Origin: Amia ocellicauda
Lineage: Eukaryota; Chordata; Actinopteri; Amiiformes; Amiidae
Direction of reading: 5' to 3'
Assembly: GCF_036373705.1 (NCBI RefSeq)
Contig: NC_089863.1
Coordinates: 6,981,357 to 7,045,356, forward strand
Length of the DNA stretch: 64,000 nt
Position numbers and translations under genes: made by a program
Part shown: positions 20,346-33,103 of the stretch, one piece after another
Position numbering within the stretch: the first letter of the stretch is position 1
Layout of the letters: every line of letters begins with the position of its first letter
Notes under the pieces: generated by a model
What the model was told of the DNA's origin: nothing
Seen by the model: only the letters and a program-made list of their open reading frames with translations
The model's database searches: none

Positions 20346-21384
20346 GCAGCCATGTTTTTGCCCGTCTTCAACGACCTGGTTGACGACTTTGCTAGGTTTC
20401 AGCAAGACTCCCAGGCGGCATCCAAATGAACCAAAAACACACAGTGGTCTGTATACAGTTGTGAATGTGGCCCCACAGGATCTTAATGCAGTGTTTCGTA
20501 GATGCAGGGTCAAGACCGGGGTCGTGGATGGACAAGCGGCGCACGCAACCTGGGAGCAGAAACACACAGACGCACACCTGACGTTCATTACTTATGGCCC
20601 AAGTACCCGAGGAACGCTTGCTGATGGAGTGCAGGTGGACCCAGGGGCGTTGTGCGTCGCTGATTCCCTCAAACGAAAACAAATGATAATAAGGCACACG
20701 GGCAAGCTTAATAATAAAAGTTGGGAATAAGAAATGAGACAATGAGGTGAAAGCAAATCAAAACACAAAATAAAAGGCAATATAATGCCAACCAAAATAC
20801 ACAACCATATTGAATAGAGAGAAGCGAATGATGAATGTAATAAAAATGAGAGATTAGAAGAGCTCATTAACACCGTCCGAAACATGAACTTTACATTCCT
20901 GATGCTATCTGGGCTGTACGTGCACCTTCCCCAAGGGTGAGAGCTTTGCCTCTTGTTTTATGGAGGTGTAGATCTTAATGTCATTGCTTTCGTTTCATTC
21001 CATCTTCTAATTGCACCAAGGTGTGGCTCTTTGGCTGCTGAAGTGCCCACCAGTAACTTGGGCTTTGCGGGGAATTGATTGAGGGTGGTGTGGTCACTTG
21101 AAATCTTGATAGTGGGGCCTTTTCTCATATACCTCGCCCCAGGACCAAAAATTCAGCGCTGGCATTTCAGCCACACCAGCCCCCACCCAAGACCAAAAGC
21201 AAGCAGACATGCCCTGCACCCTCACAGGCCATCTCCCACCATGCACACTGCCACCCCGGCTATTGCACTCGAGGGTAATGACAACATTTTGAGACAGGAC
21301 GGAACAGGATTGCAACGTAATGGAAAGACATGAACACTTTATTGAGGCAGCATCATTGCTCTTCTGTAAGAGGCTGCCGTGATC

Positions 21385-21466
21385 CGACGAGGATGGGATT
21401 CGAACCCATGCGTGCACAGCACAATGGATTAGCAGTCCATCGCCTTAACCACTCGGCCACCTCGTC
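21385..21466 (-). tRNA. tRNA-Ser-GCT: tRNA-Ser(GCT), unit 14
   Basis: A49 allele. No T4 stop. Confidence 0.92.
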
Positions 21467-21580
21467 TGCCGAGAGCGCTCATCGTTGACATGCAAAGTAC
21501 ATTTCAAGAAAAGTAACGTGTGAAATGGAACGACGAGGTGCAACTAGGAAAGCACCATGACTTTAATGGCTAAAGGAAGT

Positions 21581-21662
21581 TGGCAACGGTGGAATTCTAA
21601 CCCACGCCTCCAAAGAGACTGGAGCTTAAACGAAGCGCCTTAGACCACTCGGCCACGTTACC
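21581..21662 (-). pseudogene. tRNA-Leu(TAA)-like pseudogene, unit 14
   Basis: A56 plus a second T-stem change (ggaattc on the plus strand), an allele shared with units 16, 18, 25, 34 and 37. Confidence 0.8.
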
Positions 21663-22821
21663 ACACACAGCACGATGTCTACGGTCACACCTGCTTCAGT
21701 CGTCTCATGTGGTGGACGCTTCTGCGTATCAACATTTTCAACAGCGCTGTTGACCTTTGCTGCTGTTGAAGATGCACCGAGTACATTAAGCATGAAAACA
21801 TCCCAATCTGTACGGGCTCGAAAGGATTGTATTGTGACCCGCACATACTGCGCAGTGGACTCGTAGTCTGTTTGCACGCAGACACAAGACTTCACCTGAA
21901 TCGACGTCTTTTGACGAAACTAGATTAAATGCATAGGATTTGATCATTGAAATCATCATGACAATAACTTCATACATACATGCATGCGTGCATGCATGCT
22001 TACATACATCCAGACATACAAAGCGGTAAGACAGGGCCCTTCCCCGAGGAACGCTTGCTGATGGAGTGCAGGTGGACCCAGGGGCGTTGTGCGGCGCTGA
22101 TTCCCTCAAACGAAAACAAATGATAATAAGGCACACGTGCAAGCTTAATAATAAAAGTTGGGAATAAGAAATGAGACAATGAGGTGAAAGCAAATCAAAA
22201 CACAAAATAAAAGGCAATATAATGCCAACCAAAATACACAACCATATTGAATAGAGAGAAGCGAATGATGAATGTAATAAAAATGAGAGATTAGAAGAGC
22301 TCATTAACACCGTCCGAAACATGAACTTTACATTCCTGATGCTATCTGGGGTGTACGTGCACCTTCCCCAAGGGTGAGAGCTTTGCCTCTTGTTTTATGG
22401 AGGTGTAGATCTTAATGTCATTGCTTTCGTTTCATTCCATCTTCTAATTGCACCAAGGTGTGGCTCTTTGGCTGCTGAAGTGCCCACCAGTAACTTGGGC
22501 TTTGCGGGGAATTGATTGAGGGTGGTGTGGTCACTTGAAATCTTGATAGTGGGGCCTTTTCTCACATACCTCGCCCCAGGACCAAAAATTCAGCGCTGGC
22601 ATTTCAGCCACACCAGCCCCCACCCAAGACCCAAAGCAAGAAGACACGCCCTGCACCCTCGCAGGCCATCTCCCACCATGCACACCGCCACCCCGGCTAT
22701 TGCACTCGAGGGTAATGACAACATTTTGAGACAGGACGGAACAGGATTGCAACGTAATGGAAAGAGATGAACACTTTATTGAGGCAGCATCATTGCTCTT
22801 CTGTAAAAGGCTGCCGTGATC

Positions 22822-22903
22822 CGAAGAGGATGGGATTCGAACCCACGCGTGCACAGCACAATGGATTAGCAGTCCATGGCCTTAACCACTCGGCCACCTC
22901 GTC
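22822..22903 (-). tRNA. tRNA-Ser-GCT: tRNA-Ser(GCT), unit 15
   Basis: Boxes and anticodon intact. C3 faces T70 and G26 is C, so the acceptor has one mismatch. T4 stop at 22805-22808. Confidence 0.83.
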
Positions 22904-23017
22904 TGCAGAGAGCGCTCATCGTTGACATGCAAAGTACATTTCAAGAAAAGTAACGTGTGAAATGGAACGACGAGGTGCAACTAGGAAAGCACCATGACTT
23001 TAATGGCTAAAGGAAGT

Positions 23018-23099
23018 TGGCAACGGTGGGATTCTAACCCACGCCTCCAAAGAGACTGGAACTTAAATGAAGCGCCTTAGACCACTCGGCCACGTTACC
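23018..23099 (-). pseudogene. tRNA-Leu(TAA)-like pseudogene, unit 15
   Basis: A56, A31 and a private change next to the TAA anticodon (loop ends AAGT). Confidence 0.8.
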
Positions 23100-23483
23100 A
23101 CACACAGCACGATGTCTACGGTCACACCTGCTTCAGTCGTCTCATGTGGTGGACGCTTCTGCGTATCAACATTTTCAACAGCGCTGTTGACCTTTGCTGC
23201 TGTTGAAGATGCACCGAGTACATTAAGCATGAAAACATCCCAATCTGTACGGGCTCGAAAGGATTGTATTGTGACCCGCACATACTGCGCAGTGGACTCG
23301 TAGTCTGTTTGCACGCAGACACAAGACTTCACCTGAATCGACGTCTTTTGACGAAACTAGATTAAATGCATAGGATTTGATCATTGAAATCATCATGACA
23401 ATAACTTCATACATACATGCATGCGTGCATGCATGCTTACATACATCCAGACATACAAAGCGGTAAGACAGGGCCTTTCCCTG

Positions 23484-23565
23484 GGTAGCGTGGCCGAGCG
23501 GTCTAAGGTGCTGGATTAAGGCTCCAGACTCTTCGGAGGCGTGGGTTCAAATCCCACCGCTGCCA
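23484..23565 (+). tRNA. tRNA-Leu-AAG: tRNA-Leu(AAG), unit 15
   Basis: T25 with the ccagactc variable-arm change. Identical to unit 12, including the upstream ccctggg. Confidence 0.9.
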
Positions 23566-24604
23566 GCAGCCATGTTTTTGCCCGTCTTCAACGACCTGGT
23601 TGACGACTTTGCTAGGTTTCAGCAAGACTCCCAGGCGGCATCCAAATGAACCAAAAACACACAGTGGTCTGTATACAGTTGTGAATGTGGCCCCACAGGA
23701 TCTTAATGCAGTGTTTCGTAGATGCAGGGTCAAGACCGGGGTCGTGGATGGACAAGCGGCGCACGCAACCTGGGAGCAGAAACACACAGACGCACACCTG
23801 ACGTTCATTACTTATGGCCCAAGTACCCGAGGAACGCTTGCTGATGGAGTGCAGGTGGACCCAGGGGCGTTGTGCGTCGCTGATTCCCTCAAACGAAAAC
23901 AAATGATAATAAGGCACACGGGCAAGCTTAATAATAAAAGTTGGGAATAAGAAATGAGACAATGAGGTGAAAGCAAATCAAAACACAAAATAAAAGGCAA
24001 TATAATGCCAACCAAAATACACAACCATATTGAATAGAGAGAAGCGAATGATGAATGTAATAAAAATGAGAGATTAGAAGAGCTCATTAACACCGTCCGA
24101 AACATGAACTTTACATTCCTGATGCTATCTGGGCTGTACGTGCACCTTCCCCAAGGGTGAGAGCTTTGCCTCTTGTTTTATGGAGGTGTAGATCTTAATG
24201 TCATTGCTTTCGTTTCATTCCATCTTCTAATTGCACCAAGGTGTGGCTCTTTGGCTGCTGAAGTGCCCACCAGTAACTTGGGCTTTGCGGGGAATTGATT
24301 GAGGGTGGTGTGGTCACTTGAAATCTTGATAGTGGGGCCTTTTCTCATATACCTCGCCCCAGGACCAAAAATTCAGCGCTGGCATTTCAGCCACACCAGC
24401 CCCCACCCAAGACCAAAAGCAAGCAGACATGCCCTGCACCCTCACAGGCCATCTCCCACCATGCACACTGCCACCCCGGCTATTGCACTCGAGGGTAATG
24501 ACAACATTTTGAGACAGGACGGAACAGGATTGCAACGTAATGGAAAGACATGAACACTTTATTGAGGCAGCATCATTGCTCTTCTGTAAGAGGCTGCCGT
24601 GATC

Positions 24605-24686
24605 CGACGAGGATGGGATTCGAACCCATGCGTGCACAGCACAATGGATTAGCAGTCCATCGCCTTAACCACTCGGCCACCTCGTC
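24605..24686 (-). tRNA. tRNA-Ser-GCT: tRNA-Ser(GCT), unit 16
   Basis: A49 allele. No T4 stop. Confidence 0.92.
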
Positions 24687-24800
24687 TGCCGAGAGCGCTC
24701 ATCGTTGACATGCAAAGTACATTTCAAGAAAAGTAACGTGTGAAATGGAACGACGAGGTGCAACTAGGAAAGCACCATGACTTTAATGGCTAAAGGAAGT

Positions 24801-24882
24801 TGGCAACGGTGGAATTCTAACCCACGCCTCCAAAGAGACTGGAGCTTAAACGAAGCGCCTTAGACCACTCGGCCACGTTACC
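24801..24882 (-). pseudogene. tRNA-Leu(TAA)-like pseudogene, unit 16
   Basis: A56 with the ggaattc T-stem allele. Confidence 0.8.
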
Positions 24883-26040
24883 ACACACAGCACGATGTCT
24901 ACGGTCACACCTGCTTCAGTCGTCTCATGTGGTGGACGCTTCTGCGTATCAACATTTTCAACAGCGCTGTTGACCTTTGCTGCTGTTGAAGATGCACCGA
25001 GTACATTAAGCATGAAAACATCCCAATCTGTACGGGCTCGAAAGGATTGTATTGTGACCCGCACATACTGCGCAGTGGACTCGTAGTCTGTTTGCACGCA
25101 GACACAAGACTTCACCTGAATCGACGTCTTTTGACGAAACTAGATTAAATGCATAGGATTTGATCATTGAAATCATCATGACAATAACTTCATACATACA
25201 TGCATGCGTGCATGCATGCTTACATACATCCAGACATACAAAGCGGTAAGACAGGGCCCTTCCCCGGGTAGCGTGTGTAGCGGAGTGCAGGTGGACCCAG
25301 GGGCGTTGTGCGGCGCTGATTCCCTCAAACGAAAACAAATGATAATAAGGCACACGTGCAAGCTTAATAATAACAGTTGGGAATAAGAAATGAGACAATG
25401 AGGTGAAAGCAAATCAAAACACAAAATAAAAGGCAATATAATGCCAACCAAAATACACAACCATATTGAATAGAGAGAAGCGAATGATGAATGTAATAAA
25501 AATGAGAGATTAGAAGAGCTCATTAACACCGTCCGAAACATGAACTTTACATTCCTGATGCTATCTGGGCTGTACGTGCACCTTCCCCAAGGGTGAGAGC
25601 TTTGCCTCTTGTTTTATGGAGGTGTAGATCTTAATGTCATTGCTTTCGTTTCATTCCATCTTCTAATTGCACCAAGGTGTGGCTCTTTGGCTGCTGAAGT
25701 GCCCACCAGTAACTTGGGCTTTGCGGGGAATTGATTGAGGGTGGTGTGGTCACTTGAAATCTTGATAGTGGGGCCTTTTCTCACATACCTCGCCCCAGGA
25801 CCAAAAATTCAGCGCTGGCATTTCAGCCACACCAGCCCCCACCCAAGACCCAAAGCAAGCAGACACGCCCTGCACCCTCGCAGGCCATCTCCCACCATGC
25901 ACACCGCCAACCCGGCTATTGCACTTGAGGGTAATGACAACATTTTGAGACAGGACGGAACAGGATTGCAACGTAATGGAAAGAGATGAACACTTTATTG
26001 AGGCAGCATCATTGCTCTTCTGTAAAAGGCTGCCGTGATC

Positions 26041-26122
26041 CGACGAGGATGGGATTCGAACCCACGCGTGCACAGCACAATGGATTAGCAGTCCATCGCC
26101 TTAACCACTCGGCCACCTCGTC
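26041..26122 (-). tRNA. tRNA-Ser-GCT: tRNA-Ser(GCT), unit 17, consensus
   Basis: Consensus copy, T4 stop at 26024-26027. Confidence 0.96.
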
Positions 26123-26236
26123 TGCAGAGAGCGCTCCCCGTTGACATGCAAAGTACATTTCAAGAAAAGTAACGTGTGAAATGGAACGACGAGGTGCAAC
26201 TAGAAAAGCACCATGACTTTAATGGCTAAAGGAAGT

Positions 26237-26318
26237 TGGCAACGGTGGGATTCTAACCCATGCCTCCAAAGAGACTGGAGCTTAAACGAAGCGCCTTAGA
26301 CCACTCGGCCATGTTACC
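26237..26318 (-). pseudogene. tRNA-Leu(TAA)-like pseudogene, unit 17
   Basis: A56, A7 against C66, cccatgcc transition; same allele as units 23 and 31. Confidence 0.8.
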
Positions 26319-26702
26319 ACACACAGCACGATGTCTACGGTCACACCTGCTTCAGTCGTCTCATGTGGTGGACGCTTCTGCGTATCAACATTTTCAACAG
26401 CGCTGTTGACCTTTGCTGCTGTTGAAGATGTACCGAGTACATTAAGCATGAAAACATCCCAATCTGTACGGGCTCGAAAGGATTGTATTGTGACCCGCAC
26501 ATACTGCGCAGTGGACTCGTAGTCTGTTTGCACGCAGACACAAGACTTCACCTGAATCGACGTCTTTTGACGAAACTAGATTAAATGCATAGGATTTGAT
26601 CATTGAAATCATCATGACAATAACTTCATACATACATGCATGCGTGCATGCATGCTTACATACATCCAGACATACAAAGCGGTAAGACAGGGCCTTTCCC
26701 CG

Positions 26703-26784
26703 GGTAGCGTGGCCGAGCGGTCTAAGGCGCTGGATTAAGGCTCCAGTCTCTTCGGAGGCGTGGGTTCAAATCCCACCGCTGCCA
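26703..26784 (+). tRNA. tRNA-Leu-AAG: tRNA-Leu(AAG), unit 17, C25 form
   Basis: Clean C25 copy. One change in the trailer (gcaatg) leaves the T5 stop intact. Confidence 0.96.
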
Positions 26785-27823
26785 GCAGCAATGTTTTTGC
26801 CCGTCTTCAACGACCTGGTTGACGACTTTGCTAGGTTTCAGCAAGACTCCCAGGCGGCATCCAAATGAACCAAAAACACACAGTGGTCTGTATACAGTTG
26901 TGAATGTGGCCCCACAGGATCTTAATGCAGTGTTTCGTAGATGCAGGGTCAAGACCGGGGTCGTGGATGGACAAGCGGCGCACGCAACCTGGGAGCAGAA
27001 ACACACAGACGCACACCTGATGTTCATTACTTATGGCCCAAGTACCCGAGGAACGCTTGCTGATGGAGTGCAGGTGGACCCAGGGGCGTTGTGCGTCGCT
27101 GATTCCCTCAAACGAAAACAAATGATAATAAGGCACACGGGCAAGCTTAATAATAAAAGTTGGGAATAAGAAATGAGACAATGAGGTGAAAGCAAATCAA
27201 AACACAAAATAAAAGGCAATATAATGCCAACCAAAATACACAACCATATTGAATAGAGAGAAGCGAATGATGAATGTAATAAAAATGAGAGATTAGAAGA
27301 GCTCATTAACACCGTCCGAAACATGAACTTTACATTCCTGATGCTATCTGGGCTGTACGTGCACCTTCCCCAAGGGTGAGAGCTTTGCCTCTTGTTTTAT
27401 GGAGGTGTAGATCTTAATGTCATTGCTTTCGTTTCATTCCATCTTCTAATTGCACCAAGGTGTGGCTCTTTGGCTGCTGAAGTGCCCACCAGTAACTTGG
27501 GCTTTGCGGGGAATTGATTGAGGGTGGTGTGGTCACTTGAAATCTTGATAGTGGGGCCTTTTCTCATATACCTCGCCCCAGGACCAAAAATTCAGCGCTG
27601 GCATTTCAGCCACACCAGCCCCCACCCAAGACCAAAAGCAAGCAGACACGCCCTGCACCCTCGCAGGCCATCTCCCACCATGCACACCGCCACCCCGGCT
27701 ATTGCACTCGAGGGTAATGACAACATTTTGAGACAGGACGGAACAGGATTGCAACGTAATGGAAAGACATGAACACTTTATTGAGGCAGCATCATTGCTC
27801 TTCTGTAAGAGGCTGCCGTGATC

Positions 27824-27905
27824 CGACGAGGATGGGATTCGAACCCATGCGTGCACAGCACAATGGATTAGCAGTCCATCGCCTTAACCACTCGGCCACC
27901 TCGTC
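27824..27905 (-). tRNA. tRNA-Ser-GCT: tRNA-Ser(GCT), unit 18
   Basis: A49 allele. No T4 stop. Confidence 0.92.
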
Positions 27906-28019
27906 TGCCGAGAGCGCTCAACGTTGACATGCAAAGTACATTTCAAGAAAAGTAACGTGTGAAATGGAACGACGAGGTGCAACTAGGAAAGCACCATGAC
28001 TTTAATGGCTAAAGGAAGT

Positions 28020-28101
28020 TGGCAACGGTGGAATTCTAACCCACGCCTCCAAAGAGACTGGAGCTTAAACGAAGCGCCTTAGACCACTCGGCCACGTTAC
28101 C
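28020..28101 (-). pseudogene. tRNA-Leu(TAA)-like pseudogene, unit 18
   Basis: A56 with the ggaattc allele. Confidence 0.8.
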
Positions 28102-29259
28102 ACACACAGCACGATGTCTACGGTCACACCTGCTTCAGTCGTCTCATGTGGTGGACGCTTCTGCGTATCAACATTTTCAACAGCGCTGTTGACCTTTGCT
28201 GCTGTTGAAGATGCACCGAGTACATTAAGCATGAAAACATCCCAATCTGTACGGGCTCGAAAGGATTGTATTGTGACCCGCACATACTGCGCAGTGGACT
28301 CGTAGTCTGTTTGCACGCAGACACAAGACTTCACCTGAATCGACGTCTTTTGACGAAACTAGATTAAATGCATAGGATTTGATCATTGAAATCATCATGA
28401 CAATAACTTCATACATACATGCATGCGTGCATGCATGCTTACATACATCCAGACATACAAAGCGGTAAGACAGGGCCCTTCCCCGGGTAGCGTGTGTAGC
28501 GGAGTGCAGGTGGACCCAGGGGCGTTGTGCGGCGCTGATTCCCTCAAACGAAAACAAATGATAATAAGGCACACGTGCAAGCTTAATAATAACAGTTGGG
28601 AATAAGAAATGAGACAATGAGGTGAAAGCAAATCAAAACACAAAATAAAAGGCAATATAATGCCAACCAATATACACAACCATATTGAATAGAGAGAAGC
28701 GAATGATGAATGTAATAAAAATGAGAGATTAGAAGAGCTCATTAACACCGTCCGAAACATGAACTTTACATTCCTGATGCTATCTGGGCTGTACGTGCAC
28801 CTTCCCCAAGGGTGAGAGCTTTGCCTCTTGTTTTATGGAGGTGTAGATCTTAATGTCATTGCTTTCGTTTCATTCCATGTTCTAATTGCACCAAGGTGTG
28901 GCTCTTTGGCTGCTGAAGTGCCCACCAGTAACTTGGGCTTTGCGGGGAATTGATTGAGGGTGGTGTGGTCACTTGAAATCTTGATAGTGGGGCCTTTTCT
29001 CATATACCTCGCCCCAGGACCAAAAATTCAGCGCTGGCATTTCAGCCACACCAGCCCCCACCCAAGACCAAAAGCAAGCAGACACGCCCTGCACCCTCGC
29101 AGGCCATCTCCCACCATGCACACCGCCACCCCGGCTATTGCACTCGAGGGTAATGACAACATTTTGAGACAGGACGGAACAGGATTGCAACGTAATGGAA
29201 AGAGATGAACACTTTATTGAGGCAGCATCATTGCTCTTCTGTAAAAGGCTGCCGTGATC

Positions 29260-29341
29260 CGACGAGGATGGGATTCGAACCCACGCGTGCACAGCACAAT
29301 GGATTAGCAGTCCATCGCCTTAACCACTCGGCCACCTCGTC
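29260..29341 (-). tRNA. tRNA-Ser-GCT: tRNA-Ser(GCT), unit 19, consensus
   Basis: Consensus copy, T4 stop at 29243-29246. Confidence 0.96.
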
Positions 29342-29455
29342 TGCAGAGAGCGCTCCCCGTTGACATGCAAAGTACATTTCAAGAAAAGTAACGTGTGAAA
29401 TGGAACGACGAGGTGCAACTAGGAAAGCACCATGACTTTAATGGCTAAAGGAAGT

Positions 29456-29537
29456 TGGCAACGGTGGGATTCTAACCCACGCCTCCAAAGAGACTGGAGC
29501 TTAAAGGAAGCGCCTTAGACCACTCGGCCATGTTACC
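29456..29537 (-). pseudogene. tRNA-Leu(TAA)-like pseudogene, unit 19
   Basis: A56, and position 31 is C, the third base seen at this site in the array. A7 against C66. Confidence 0.8.
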
Positions 29538-29921
29538 ACAAACAGCACGATGTCTACGGTCACACCTGCTTCAGTCGTCTCATGTGGTGGACGCTTCTGC
29601 GTATCAACATTTTCAACAGCGCTGTTGACCTTTGCTGCTGTTGAAGATGCACCGAGTACATTAAGCATGAAAACATCCCAATCTGTACGGGCTCGAAAGG
29701 ATTGTATTGTGACCCGCACATACTGCGCAGTGGACTCGTAGTCTGTTTGCACGCAGACACAAGACTTCACCTGAATCGACGTCTTTTGACGAAACTAGAT
29801 TAAATGCATAGGATTTGATCATTGAAATCATCATGACAATAACTTCATACATACATGCATGCGTGCATGCATGCTTACATACATCCAGACATACAAAGCG
29901 GTAAGACAGGGCCTTTCCCCG

Positions 29922-30003
29922 GGTAGCGTGGCCGAGCGGTCTAAGGTGCTGGATTAAGGTTCCAGTCTCTTCGGAGGCGTGGGTTCAAATCCCACCGCTG
30001 CCA
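29922..30003 (+). tRNA. tRNA-Leu-AAG: tRNA-Leu(AAG), unit 19
   Basis: Intact stems and boxes, T25. Position 38 of the anticodon loop is T instead of C, which may be tolerated. Confidence 0.88.
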
Positions 30004-31042
30004 GCAGCCATGTTTTTGCCCGTCTTCAACGACCTGGTTGACGACTTTGCTAGGTTTCAGCAAGACTCCCAGGCGGCATCCAAATGAACCAAAAACACAC
30101 AGTGGTCTGTATACAGTTGTGAATGTGGCCCCACAGGATCTTAATGCAGTGTTTCGTAGATGAAGGGTCAAGACCGGGGTCGTGGATGGAAAAGCGCCGC
30201 ACGCAACCTGGGAGCAGAAACACACAGACGCACACATGACGTTCATTACTTATGGCCCAAGTACCCGAGGAACGCTTGCTGATGGAGTGCAGGTGGACCC
30301 AGGGGCGTTGTGCGGCGCTGATTCCCTCAAACGAAAACAAATGATAATAAGGCACACGTGCAAGCTTAATAATAACAGTTGGGAATAAGAAATGAGACAA
30401 TGAGGTGAAAGCAAATCAAAACACAAAATAAAAGGCAATATAATGCCAACCAAAATACACAACCATATTGAATAGAGAGAAGCGAATGATGAATGTAATA
30501 AAAATGAGAGATTAGAAGAGCTCATTAACACCGTCCGAAACATGAACTTTACATTCCTGATGCTATCTGGGCTGTACGTGCACCTTCCCCAAGGGTGAGA
30601 GCTTTGCCTCTTGTTTTATGGAGGTGTAGATCTTAATGTCATTGCTTTCGTTTCATTCCATGTTCTAATTGCACCAAGGTGTGGCTCTTTGGCTGCTGAA
30701 GTGCCCACCAGTAACTTGGGCTTTGCGGGGAATTGATTGAGGGTGGTGTGGTCACTTGAAATCTTGATAGTGGGGCCTTTTCTCATATACCTCGCCCCAG
30801 GACCAAAAATTCAGCGCTGGCATTTCAGCCACACCAGCCCCCACCCAAGACCAAAAGCAAGCAGACACGCCCTGCACCCTCGCAGGCCATCTCCCACCAT
30901 GCACACCGCCACCCCGGCTATTGCACTCGAGGGTAATGACAACATTTTGAGACAGGACGGAACAGGATTGCAACGTAATGGAAAGAGATGAACACTTTAT
31001 TGAGGCAGCATCATTGCTCTTCTGTAAAAGGCTGCCGTGATC

Positions 31043-31124
31043 CGACGAGGATGGGATTCGAACCCACGCGTGCACAGCACAATGGATTAGCAGTCCATCG
31101 CCTTAACCACTCGGCCACCTCGTC
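31043..31124 (-). tRNA. tRNA-Ser-GCT: tRNA-Ser(GCT), unit 20, consensus
   Basis: Consensus copy, T4 stop at 31026-31029. Confidence 0.96.
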
Positions 31125-31238
31125 TGCAGAGAGCGCTCATCGTTGACATGCAAAGTACATTTCAAGAAAAGTAACGTGTGAAATGGAACGACGAGGTGCA
31201 ACTAGGAAAGCACCATGACTTTAATGGCTAAAGGAAGT

Positions 31239-31320
31239 TGGCAACGGTGGGATTCTAACCCACGCCTCCAAAGAGACTGGAGCTTAAATGAAGCGCCTTA
31301 GACCACTCGGCCACGTTACC
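31239..31320 (-). pseudogene. tRNA-Leu(TAA)-like pseudogene, unit 20
   Basis: A31 form with A56. Confidence 0.8.
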
Positions 31321-31704
31321 ACACACAGCACGATGTCTACGGTCACACCTGCTTCAGTCGTCTCATGTGGTGGACGCTTCTGCGTATCAACATTTTCAAC
31401 AGCGCTGTTGACCTTTGCTGCTGTTGAAGATGCACCGAGTACATTAAGCATGAAAACATCCCAATCTGTACGGGCTCGAAAGGATTGTATTGTGACCCGC
31501 ACATACTGCGCAGTGGACTCGTAGTCTGTTTGCACGCAGACACAAGACTTCACCTGAATCGACGTCTTTTGACGAAACTAGATTAAATGCATAGGATTTG
31601 ATCATTGAAATCATCATGACAATAACTTCATACATACATGCATGCGTGCATGCATGCTTACATACATCCAGACATACAAAGCGGTAAGACAGGGGCTTTC
31701 CCCG

Positions 31705-31786
31705 GGTAGCGTGGCCGAGCGGTCTAAGGCGCTGGATTAAGGCTCCAGTCTCTTCGGAGGCGTGGGTTCAAATCCCACCGCTGCCA
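31705..31786 (+). tRNA. tRNA-Leu-AAG: tRNA-Leu(AAG), unit 20, C25 form
   Basis: Clean C25 copy; one private change in the leader (aggggcttt). Confidence 0.96.
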
Positions 31787-32825
31787 GCAGCCATGTTTTT
31801 GCCCGTCTTCAACGACCTGGTTGACGACTTTGCTAGGTTTCAGCAAGACTCCCAGGCGGCATCCAAATGAACCAAAAACACACAGTGGTCTGTATACAGT
31901 TGTGAATGTGGCCCCACAGGATCTTAATGCAGTGTTTCGTAGATGCAGGGTCAAGACCGGGGTCGTGGATGGACAAGCGGCGCACGCAACCTGGGAGCAG
32001 AAACACACAGACGCACACCTGACGTTCATTACTTATGGCCCAAGTACCCGAGGAACGCTTGGTGATGGAGTGCAGGTGGACCCAGGGGCGTTGTGCGTCG
32101 CTGATTCCCGCAAATGAAAACAAATGATAATAAGGCACACGTGCAAGCTTAATAATAACAGTTGGGAATAAGAAATGAGACAATGAGGTGAAAGCAAATC
32201 AAAACACAAAATAAAAGGCAATATAATGCCAACCAAAATACACAACCATATTGAATAGAGAGAAGCGAATGATGAATGTAATAAAAATGAGAGATTAGAA
32301 GAGCTCATTAACACCGTCCGAAACATGAACTTTACATTCCTGATGCTATCTGGGCTGTACGTGCACCTTCCCCAAGGGTGAGAGCTTTGCCTCTTGTTTT
32401 ATGGAGGTGTAGATCTTAATGTCATTGCTTTCGTTTCATTCCATGTTCTAATTGCACCAAGGTGTGGCTCTTTGGCTGCTGAAGTGCCCACCAGTAACTT
32501 GGGCTTTGCGGGGAATTGATTGAGGGTGGTGTGGTCACTTGAAATCTTGATAGTGGGGCCTTTTCTCATATACCTCGCCCCAGGACCAAAAATTCAGCGC
32601 TGGCATTTCAGCCACACCAGCCCCCACCCAAGACCCAAAGCAAGCAGACACGCCCTGCACCCTCACAGGCCATCTCCCACCATGCACACCGCCACCCCGG
32701 CTATTGCACTCGAGGGTAATGACAACATTTTGAGACAGGACGGAACAGGATTGCAACGTAATGGAAAGAGATGAACACTTTATCGAGGCAGCATCATTGC
32801 TCTTCTGTAAGAGGCTGCCGTGATC

Positions 32826-32907
32826 CGACGAGGATGGGATTCGAACCCACGCGTGCACAGCACAATGGATTAGCAGTCCATCGCCTTAACCACTCGGCAA
32901 CCTCGTC
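32826..32907 (-). tRNA. tRNA-Ser-GCT: tRNA-Ser(GCT), unit 21, A box changed
   Basis: G9 is T, so the A box starts TTGCC and no longer fits the purine at its second base. Otherwise consensus; no T4 stop. Function uncertain. Confidence 0.78.
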
Positions 32908-33021
32908 TGCCGAGAGCGCTCCCCGTTGACATGCAAAGTACATTTCAAGAAAAGTAACGTGTGAAATGGAACGACGAGGTGCAACTAGGAAAGCACCATG
33001 ACTTTAATGGCTAAAGGAAGT

Positions 33022-33103
33022 TGGCAACGGTGGGATTCTAACCCATGCCTCCAAAGAGACTGGAGCTTAAATGAAGCGCCTTAGACCACTCGGCCAGGTT
33101 ACC
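33022..33103 (-). pseudogene. tRNA-Leu(TAA)-like pseudogene, unit 21
   Basis: A56 and A31; position 7 is C against C66; cccatgcc transition. Confidence 0.8.

Larger units (their letters stand above)
18919..20701. repeat. Unit 13, full (1783 bp)
   Basis: All three loci present. Confidence 0.95.
20702..22138. repeat. Unit 14, short S2 (1437 bp)
   Basis: Leu(AAG) is removed from its first base. CCCCG at 22042-22046 joins directly to aggaacg, a 346-bp loss with CCCG at both ends of the lost block in full units. Confidence 0.95.
22139..23921. repeat. Unit 15, full (1783 bp)
   Basis: All three loci present. Confidence 0.95.
23922..25357. repeat. Unit 16, short S1 (1436 bp)
   Basis: S1 junction after 25275. 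Its first kilobase matches unit 14, which has the other junction. Confidence 0.95.
25358..27140. repeat. Unit 17, full (1783 bp)
   Basis: All three loci present. Confidence 0.95.
27141..28576. repeat. Unit 18, short S1 (1436 bp)
   Basis: S1 junction after 28494. Confidence 0.95.
28577..30359. repeat. Unit 19, full (1783 bp)
   Basis: All three loci present; several private substitutions downstream of Leu(AAG). Confidence 0.95.
30360..32142. repeat. Unit 20, full (1783 bp)
   Basis: All three loci present. Confidence 0.95.

Noticed and set aside
21786-22322. A 178-codon open frame on the minus strand, the longest seen (also in units 22 and 27)
   Set aside because: It exists only because the S2 deletion fuses two frames; other frames on both strands are equally conserved; no domain, no codon bias and no gene-like context.
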